Source of the DNA: Clostridia bacterium
GTDB taxonomy: Bacteria > Bacillota_A > Clostridia > Oscillospirales > CAG-382
DNA length: 6,044 nt
Direction: 5' to 3'
Assembly: GCA_017517985.1 (NCBI GenBank)
Contig: JAFWWX010000171.1
Location: 1-6,044, forward strand
Both the position numbers and the translations under genes were made by a program. Below are positions 1-4,921 of this stretch, piece by piece. Under the pieces are notes generated by a model. It was not told the DNA's origin and did no database searches. It saw only the letters and a program-made list of their open reading frames with translations. Position 1 is the stretch's first letter. Every line of letters starts with the position of its first letter.

Positions 1-1
1 T

Positions 2-1315
2 AAGTCCGATACAGGAATTCAAGGACCGGGAGCACAATACCAAATTGATGCTACGGTGGGCGATATATATTTAGTATCACAGTTTAACCGTGCCAATATC
101 ATAGGAAGACCGGTAATATATTTTGTTATTGATACTTTTAGCAGAATGATTGCGGGTATGTATGTTGGATTGGAAGGTCCTTCATGGACGGGTGCAATGA
201 TGGCACTTGCAAATGCCGCCTCTGACAAAGTTGCATATTGTGGTGAATACGGTATTGACTTAAAAGAAGATGAATGGCCTTGCAGACATATTCCAAATAC
301 GATATTAGCTGACCGTGGTGAAATGGAAAGTAAATCTGTTGAAACACTGATAAATACGCTTAATATTCGTGTGGATAATGCTCCTGCGTATCGGGCTGAT
401 ATGAAAGGGATTGTAGAACAACTTTTTCATACGATAAACACAAAAACAACTATGCTTTTGCCGGGACATGTAAAGCCAGATATGATGAAAAGAGGCGGTA
501 AGGATTATCGACTTGATGCTAAACTTGATATCAGACAATTTACAAAAGTGATGATACATTGTGTTTTGAATCATAATCGTGAACATTATATGGAAGGTTA
601 TGTGCGTAGTGAGAGAATGATTTCGGATGATGTAAAGCCCATACCATTAGAACTTTGGAATTGGGGTATTGTGAATTATTCGGGAATACTACGAACTGTT
701 CCAGAAGATACAATTAAACTTTGTCTTATGCCTACAGATACTGCCCGTGTTACTGAAAAAGGAATTAAATACAAAAACCTGTATTATATTTCCGATAGAG
801 CTATTATTGAAGGATGGTTTGAAAAAGCAAGAGCAAAGGGCAGTTACAAAGTAGATATATCATACGATCCCCGTGATATGAGTAATGTATATGTCAGAAA
901 ACTGGATGACTTATTATTTGAAAAATGTTATTTGTCTGATTGGGAGAAGAAATGGCAGAGCAAAAGCTTGGATGAGATTTTGTATCAGCAGGCAAATGAA
1001 CGATATTTGATTAAGCAATCAAAGCAAAAGGAGCTTCAGTCAAGAGTTGACCTGAATGCAGAAATTGAGAAAATTGTTAAAGAAGCAGAGGAACAGGCAA
1101 GTCAAACAAATCTTCCTAAATCCAAAGGTAAGCGAGTTTCAAGCATAAGAGAAAATCGTTCTGCAGAAAAGGATATTATGAGACAAAAAGAAAAATTTGT
1201 TTTAGGAAATGCAGAACAAAATGAAACTGTTGTAAAACCCGTAGAAACGGAGAAAAAGATACATCCTGCAACGAAATTGATTATGGAACTGGTTGAGGAG
1301 GAAAATGATGAATAA
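2..1315 (+). CDS. tnsB: TnsB-type DDE transposase, 5' partial
   Basis: This is the transposase that binds the transposon ends and joins their 3' ends to target DNA, here lacking its N-terminal end-binding domains because the window opens inside the gene. 437 codons are visible. Counting from the codon at position 2, the RNase H-fold (rve) core shows the catalytic triad: D16 in QIDAT (bases 47-49), D104 in ILADRGE (311-313) and E139 in KGIVEQLFHTIN (416-418), with 34 residues between the last two. A Mu-type C-terminal beta-barrel follows, with RVTEKGIKYKNLYY near 249-262 and SYDPRDMSNVYV near 287-298. The tail from about 316 is charged, helical and lysine/glutamate-rich, as expected for a TnsC-contacting tail. 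A GTG at 56 cannot be the true start because it lies after the first catalytic aspartate and the frame is open to the window edge. The stop overlaps the tnsC start by 8 bases. All catalytic residues are intact, so the gene is probably functional. Confidence 0.93.
   Translation, partial: KSDTGIQGPGAQYQIDATVGDIYLVSQFNRANIIGRPVIYFVIDTFSRMIAGMYVGLEGPSWTGAMMALANAASDKVAYCGEYGIDLKEDEWPCRHIPNTILADRGEMESKSVETLINTLNIRVDNAPAYRADMKGIVEQLFHTINTKTTMLLPGHVKPDMMKRGGKDYRLDAKLDIRQFTKVMIHCVLNHNREHYMEGYVRSERMISDDVKPIPLELWNWGIVNYSGILRTVPEDTIKLCLMPTDTARVTEKGIKYKNLYYISDRAIIEGWFEKARAKGSYKVDISYDPRDMSNVYVRKLDDLLFEKCYLSDWEKKWQSKSLDEILYQQANERYLIKQSKQKELQSRVDLNAEIEKIVKEAEEQASQTNLPKSKGKRVSSIRENRSAEKDIMRQKEKFVLGNAEQNETVVKPVETEKKIHPATKLIMELVEEENDE
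1296..1301 (+). promoter_or_regulatory. Shine-Dalgarno for tnsC
   Basis: AGGAGG lies inside the last codons of tnsB. It is 6 bases upstream of the ATG at 1308 and only 3 bases upstream of the ATG at 1305, which favours 1308 as the tnsC start. Its position inside tnsB suggests translational coupling. Confidence 0.75.
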
Positions 1316-2873
1316 AAAGGTTCATAAGGCGGAATATATTCCGCAGATAATCGAAGATTACAAAGATAACCCTTTTATTGAGGCATTGCCTCCTATCATT
1401 CCCTCAATGTCTGAGGCTGTGAAAAAATTATCGGTTAAACCACCGTATAACGATGGCGAAAGAGAATTAGACCAATATTACAGGTTACATTGCACTCTTA
1501 GATTATCCAGATATTTTCAACCGTTATATACACACTTGGATATCGAGCAGCGTATTTCACGAAGTATCAGGCAAGGATATGTAACCCGAAATCCATTTTC
1601 TCCTGAATATGTTCAAAGAATCAGGAAATGCAATGATGCAGCTAAAGAACGTGGATTAGAAAAGGTTGATTTTCGTGATGTTCGTTCTACAGCAATGGGA
1701 TTCACGATGATAGGAATGTCAGGTGTGGGAAAAACAACAGCCATAGACAGAATATTATCTATGTACCCGCAATGTATAACTCATACAAAGTACAAAAACA
1801 AACCATTTTGCATGAAACAAATTGTGTGGATGAAACTGGATTGTCCTTTTGACGGTTCTATTAAGGGATTGTGCTTAAATTTCTTTAGCGAGCTTGACCG
1901 TGTTCTTGGTTCGGATTATGCAGAAAAGTTTATTTCATTGCGATATACTGTTGATACTTTGCTCGTTAAAATGTCTCACTTAGCAAGTACACACGGACTT
2001 GGAATTCTTGTTATTGATGAAATACAGCACCTGAATCATGCGAAAAGCGGTGGTTCAGAAAAAATGCTGAATTTCTTTGTAACATTAGTAAACACAATAG
2101 GAGTTCCGGTTGTTCTGATAGGTACATCTAAAGCTTTACCTATATTGCAAAGTGAATTCAGACAAGCAAGGCGTGGCAGTGGGCAAGGCGACTTAATTTG
2201 GGACCGAATGAAAAATGATGAGTCTTGGGAAATTATGATGAAGTCAATGTGGAAGTATCAATGGACAAAAGATAAGTGCCCACTTACTGATGAAATTAAA
2301 GATGTCCTTTATGACGAAACTCAAGGTATCATTGATTTAGCTGTAAAATTATACGGAATTTCGCAACTTAAGGCAATTTTTGATGGCAGCGAAATAATTA
2401 CTGCTGAAAGCATCCGTGAAAGTGCGAAAGAAAATTTAAAATTGGTGCAACCGATGCTTGCGGCACTTCGTTCCGGAGATATGCGTGAAATTATGAAGTA
2501 TGAGGATATTCGTCCGATAAGTCTGGATGAGTATATTTCATCGAACTTAGGAAAGGTAAAACTTCCCGTGGAGAATGAAGTGGATACTTCACTTGAAGAG
2601 CAGGCTATTGTAAAATTGTTAGATTTGGGAATTTCAGCAACTTTAGCTAAAAAATGTGTGAAAGAAGCTTTAAAGGGTAGAAAAGCAGGTCAACCATTAA
2701 ATGATGTTGTGCAAAAAGCATTTAAAAAGGCTGTGCTTATATCAGATACTTCTGTTGAAGAAAAAGTCTTTTGCGAAGTTGATGATAATGATTTAAGAAG
2801 CATAAACAAAAGTAATGTTTATGAGGCATTAAAAGATAAGGGTGTAGTCTCCGGAGAAAATGATGAATGGTAA
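1308..2873 (+). CDS. tnsC: TnsC-type AAA+ ATPase transposition regulator
   Basis: TnsC forms ATP-dependent assemblies on DNA, takes the target signal from TniQ/TnsD and activates the TnsB transposase. The 521-residue protein has a Walker A motif GMSGVGKTT at 136-144, a Walker B segment ILVIDEIQ with D237 and E238, a sensor-1-like strand VVLIGTSK at 268-275, an arginine-rich stretch after it (FRQARRGSGQ, about 284-293) that may hold the arginine finger, and a C-terminal lid-like helix GIIDLAVKLYGISQ near 340-353. These match the TnsC/TniB group of AAA+ proteins. Its length is close to that of Tn7 TnsC (about 555 residues). The C-terminal 90 or so residues are a small helical region of unclear role; in Tn7 the equivalent end contacts TnsA. 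Start choice lies between ATG 1305 and ATG 1308; spacing to AGGAGG favours 1308. The end overlaps the tniQ start. Motifs are complete, with no frameshift. Confidence 0.93.
   Translation: MNKKVHKAEYIPQIIEDYKDNPFIEALPPIIPSMSEAVKKLSVKPPYNDGERELDQYYRLHCTLRLSRYFQPLYTHLDIEQRISRSIRQGYVTRNPFSPEYVQRIRKCNDAAKERGLEKVDFRDVRSTAMGFTMIGMSGVGKTTAIDRILSMYPQCITHTKYKNKPFCMKQIVWMKLDCPFDGSIKGLCLNFFSELDRVLGSDYAEKFISLRYTVDTLLVKMSHLASTHGLGILVIDEIQHLNHAKSGGSEKMLNFFVTLVNTIGVPVVLIGTSKALPILQSEFRQARRGSGQGDLIWDRMKNDESWEIMMKSMWKYQWTKDKCPLTDEIKDVLYDETQGIIDLAVKLYGISQLKAIFDGSEIITAESIRESAKENLKLVQPMLAALRSGDMREIMKYEDIRPISLDEYISSNLGKVKLPVENEVDTSLEEQAIVKLLDLGISATLAKKCVKEALKGRKAGQPLNDVVQKAFKKAVLISDTSVEEKVFCEVDDNDLRSINKSNVYEALKDKGVVSGENDEW
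2853..2856 (+). promoter_or_regulatory. Shine-Dalgarno for tniQ
   Basis: GGAG lies inside the last codons of tnsC, 6 bases upstream of the ATG at 2863 and 3 bases upstream of the ATG at 2860. The spacing favours 2863. It is weaker than the tnsC site, so tniQ may be made in smaller amounts and depend on tnsC translation. Confidence 0.6.
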
Positions 2874-4767
2874 GACGATTCTCTTTCCGACACCATATCC
2901 GGATGAAACCTTGTACAGTGTGATTTGCAGATATGATTTACTTACAGGCAGAAATTCTTTTCGTGGAACAAGCGAAGAATTATTCGGAAGACGCAACAAT
3001 CTAAACGCTGAAATACCACAGTGCATAGGCAGTCTGGTGAAAAGCATTCCTGCGAGAACGGGATTATCCGCAGAGTATTTTATTCAAAATACCACAATGT
3101 TTCCATATTTCAAACCTTTTATATCAAGGAAACGGGATGCTGTATTCAGAGAGTATATGACTTCAGAAGTTGGTAGCGGTGAAAGCAAATATTTTTCATT
3201 GGGAATTGGAAAACTGCGATATCCTAAAAATACACATTTAAAATTCTGCGAGGAATGTTGGCAGGAAGATGTAAAAAAATATGGTGAACCATATTGGCAC
3301 AGACGACATCAACTTCCGGGTGCTTTAGTATGCTCTACACATAAAAGAGTGTTAATGAATTCTCCAATATTTACAGGGCAGGCAGTTAATGGTTTATTTA
3401 TAGCTGATGAACGTATGATTTTAAACAGTGTTAAATGTGCTGAGTTGTCAGCAGAGTTAACCGATAAATTTGCTGACTTTTCAAAGAACTGTGATTGGAT
3501 CCTCAAAGAAGCACATAGGTTGGAAAATTATGATACCGTATCTCAAAAATATGATTTATGGATAAGACATAAAGGTTTTCGCTCATATTCGGGGAAGACA
3601 TGGCATAAAGAATTGTATAAAGCAATTGTGGAATATTATGGGGTAGAGTTTTTGAAAAAAATATCTGCTTACGAGGAAATATATCCAGCTTGGTTAAGTC
3701 GAATTATGTTCTATCCGGATGGGATGCAACATCCAATGTTTCATATACTGTTAACTTCGTTTCTTGCCGGAAACACACAAAATTTTTTTGATGGGGATTG
3801 TCCTGAAACTTTGCCATATGGAAAAGGTCCGTGGCCATGCAGAAACAAACTTTGTGAATTTCATTTAAAAGATGTTATTGAGAGCATAAAAATTAAATAT
3901 GATAAAAGTGCTTGTCGTACTGTGTTTAAGTGTCCACATTGCGGTTTCGCATACAGACGAAAACAACCAATTCCTAAAGAAAAACAATATACTGGTACGG
4001 TTTATGTAGCTGATTATGGATGGCTTTGGGAGAAAAAGCTGGTGGAATATCTCGTTGAACAAAAATTAACCCCAAGACAAACTTGCAGATTGTTAGGCTG
4101 CGACTTTTATACTGTTGACAGACACGCTGTTGAACTGGGATTATGGGCTGAAGGAGAATTAACAACATACAAAAAAGCACATAAAAAGATCGAGAGAATT
4201 TCGCTTGAAAAGAATGAAATGCAAAAGAAAGATTACAGAAAAAGATGGCGGGATTTGATAAAAGAAAATCCGGAAGCAGGAAGAAATATTTTGTTTAATA
4301 TTGATTCCAAAACATCCCTGTGGTTGCAAAAAAATGATAGAAAATGGTATGACAAAAATTCTCCACCGGCAACATATATTTCAACTAATTGGAAAGAAAA
4401 AGACAGAGAATGTTTAAAAAAGGTTAAAGAAGCTGTTCGGGTTTTAAAATCTGAAACCGGAAAACCTAAGCTGATGTCTTTGAAAAGGATAGCACGCATA
4501 ACAGGCTTGCATACAATTATACGTAAAGATGCAGAGCAGAATATACCACTTACAATGTCATATTTGTCAGAACATCTGGAAACAGAGGATGAATGGCGAA
4601 AAAGGAAAATCAGGTGGGCTGTGGAAGAGCTATCTAAATCCAGACAAGAAATTAGTGTGGGAAAGATTCTTATTAAATGTTCAGTTTCAAGAGAATATTT
4701 TGAACCATTAAAAGGCTATGCACAAAAATGTATTGATGAAAGGTTAAACGAAGAAATTAAATACTGA
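2863..4767 (+). CDS. tniQ: TniQ/TnsD-family target-site selector
   Basis: TniQ/TnsD proteins bind a chosen target DNA and recruit TnsC. This one has 634 residues. It opens with the family N-terminus (ILFPTPYPDETLYSVICRY). A TniQ zinc finger follows: C129 and C132 in FCEECW, then the GEPYWHRRHQLPGALVC block ending at C157 and H160. A second putative zinc site has C326, C331, C357 and C360 (CPHCGFAYRR). Two helix-turn-helix-like segments come after it: about 395-428 (LTPRQTCRLLGC...DRHAVELGL) and about 537-595 (LKRIARITGL... then RKIRWAVEEL). This long architecture resembles Tn7 TnsD (about 508 residues), which reads a specific DNA site, rather than the short TniQ of CRISPR-associated transposons. 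Its preferred site is unknown; the nearby ICE gene suggests a target in the conjugation locus. It overlaps tnsC and is last in the operon, followed at once by a terminator. The start at 2860 is an alternative. Confidence 0.9.
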   Translation: MNGKTILFPTPYPDETLYSVICRYDLLTGRNSFRGTSEELFGRRNNLNAEIPQCIGSLVKSIPARTGLSAEYFIQNTTMFPYFKPFISRKRDAVFREYMTSEVGSGESKYFSLGIGKLRYPKNTHLKFCEECWQEDVKKYGEPYWHRRHQLPGALVCSTHKRVLMNSPIFTGQAVNGLFIADERMILNSVKCAELSAELTDKFADFSKNCDWILKEAHRLENYDTVSQKYDLWIRHKGFRSYSGKTWHKELYKAIVEYYGVEFLKKISAYEEIYPAWLSRIMFYPDGMQHPMFHILLTSFLAGNTQNFFDGDCPETLPYGKGPWPCRNKLCEFHLKDVIESIKIKYDKSACRTVFKCPHCGFAYRRKQPIPKEKQYTGTVYVADYGWLWEKKLVEYLVEQKLTPRQTCRLLGCDFYTVDRHAVELGLWAEGELTTYKKAHKKIERISLEKNEMQKKDYRKRWRDLIKENPEAGRNILFNIDSKTSLWLQKNDRKWYDKNSPPATYISTNWKEKDRECLKKVKEAVRVLKSETGKPKLMSLKRIARITGLHTIIRKDAEQNIPLTMSYLSEHLETEDEWRKRKIRWAVEELSKSRQEISVGKILIKCSVSREYFEPLKGYAQKCIDERLNEEIKY

Positions 4768-4771
4768 TTTA

Positions 4772-4805
4772 AAAAAGCAATCGACTTAAAAGTTGGTTGC
4801 TTTTT
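4772..4805 (+). terminator. Intrinsic terminator after tniQ
   Basis: The arms at 4772-4786 and 4791-4805 pair over 15 bp with two G-U pairs and enclose a TAAA loop. The 3' arm ends in a run of T, and the 5' arm begins with a run of A, so it could work in both directions. It starts 4 bases after the tniQ stop and probably ends the tnsB-tnsC-tniQ transcript. Confidence 0.85.
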
Positions 4806-4810
4806 AATTT

Positions 4811-4818
4811 GGAGGTGG
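4811..4818 (+). promoter_or_regulatory. Strong Shine-Dalgarno-like site at the transposon end
   Basis: GGAGGTGG lies 7 bases (from the end of GGAGG) upstream of the ATG at 4823. It sits after the terminator and inside the predicted transposon end, pointing outward toward the conjugation gene. It would drive a 30-codon frame that crosses the boundary. Confidence 0.4.
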
Positions 4819-4819
4819 T

Positions 4820-4839
4820 AAAATGCAAAACTTTGTTGT
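4820..4839 (+). repeat. 20-bp direct repeat, inner copy (probable TnsB site)
   Basis: AAAATGCAAAACTTTGTTGT occurs here and again, identically, 33 bp downstream. Read on the minus strand toward the transposon interior it begins ACAACAAAGT, which resembles the start of the terminal TnsB-binding repeat of Tn7 (ACAAAATAGT, from memory; 8 of 10 positions agree). Paired repeats of this size near the tniQ end are best explained as transposase binding sites. The core also holds a small dyad, CAAA-AC-TTTG. Confidence 0.75.
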
Positions 4840-4915
4840 CAAAAACGAGAGAAAAATGCAAAACTTTGTTGTAACTCAACAAGTGCCTTCTCCTTGTCAG
4901 GCAGTACGGAGGTGA
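4823..4915 (+). CDS. 30-codon frame crossing the transposon boundary, doubtful gene
   Basis: An ATG with an excellent Shine-Dalgarno (GGAGG, 7-base gap) opens a 30-codon frame that ends at TGA 4913-4915. Its first half repeats MQNFVV twice, 11 codons apart, because it reads through the two 20-bp repeats. Its last ten or so codons come from sequence outside the predicted transposon end. The stop overlaps the Shine-Dalgarno of the next gene, so translation here could be coupled to that gene. I recognise no family. The repeat-derived content argues that it is a by-product of the TnsB sites rather than an evolved protein; a role as a translated leader is possible. Confidence 0.25.
   Translation: MQNFVVKNERKMQNFVVTQQVPSPCQAVRR
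4853..4872 (+). repeat. 20-bp direct repeat, outer copy (probable TnsB site)
   Basis: This is an exact copy of the repeat at 4820-4839, separated from it by 13 bp. It is the terminal-most copy: on the minus strand it starts 9 bases inside the predicted terminus at 4881, an offset like that of the first TnsB site from the Tn7 tip. Its outer half also forms an inverted repeat with the terminus (TTGTTG 4866-4871 against CAACAA 4877-4882). Confidence 0.75.
4873..4881 (-). other. Predicted Tn7-like transposon terminus
   Basis: Read inward on the minus strand from 4881 the sequence is TGTTGAGTT, followed directly by the outer 20-bp repeat. TGT at the tip is the hallmark of Tn7-family ends, and ACA at 4879-4881 is the only plus-strand match between the outer repeat and the next gene. 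The 5 bases outside, AGTGC at 4882-4886, are the candidate target-site duplication. The partner end is not in the window, so this remains a prediction. Confidence 0.6.
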
Positions 4916-4916
4916 T
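4908..4916 (+). promoter_or_regulatory. Near-perfect Shine-Dalgarno for the virB6-like gene
   Basis: GGAGGTGAT closely matches the complement of the 16S rRNA 3' end. The GGAGG is 9 bases upstream of the TTG at 4922 and fixes that codon as the start. It lies outside the predicted transposon end, so the insertion left the translation signal of this gene intact. Confidence 0.8.
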
Positions 4917-4921
4917 GAAAA

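Larger units (their letters stand above)
1..4881 (+). mobile_element. Tn7-like transposon, 3' part (tnsB-tnsC-tniQ and one end)
   Basis: The stretch holds the tnsB, tnsC and tniQ core genes of a Tn7-like element in the usual order, all on the plus strand, followed by a terminator and a repeat-bearing end. The left boundary is outside the window. The right boundary is predicted at 4881 because the minus strand from that point begins TGTTGAGT and then runs into two copies of a 20-bp repeat, the arrangement expected of Tn7-family ends (terminal TGT, then TnsB sites). No cargo lies between tniQ and this end, so any cargo must be on the other side of tnsB. The sequence beyond 4881 belongs to a conjugative element. 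The gene assignments are firm; the exact boundary is an inference from one end only. Confidence 0.85.

Noticed and set aside
56..58. GTG as the start of the transposase gene
   Set aside because: The frame stays open to the window edge and the first catalytic aspartate (47-49) lies upstream of this codon, so the gene begins outside the window.
305..586. Minus-strand 93-codon frame opposite tnsB
   Set aside because: It is antisense to the catalytic core of the transposase; the plus-strand frame is firmly identified, and the antisense product resembles nothing I recognise.
1293..1295. TTG as the start of tnsC
   Set aside because: Starting here would place the Shine-Dalgarno AGGAGG inside the gene; the ATG at 1308 has correct spacing.
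4529..4711. 60-codon plus-strand frame inside tniQ
   Set aside because: It is an alternative frame within the well-supported tniQ gene and shows no family features.
4820..4872. CRISPR array or guide-RNA locus at the repeats
   Set aside because: There are only two 20-bp repeats with a single 13-bp spacer and no cas genes; the position at the transposon tip and the long TnsD-type TniQ fit transposase binding sites better.
4820..4872. Integrase-type attachment site duplication
   Set aside because: Attachment repeats flank a whole element and are not 33 bp apart; no tyrosine or serine recombinase gene is present in the window.
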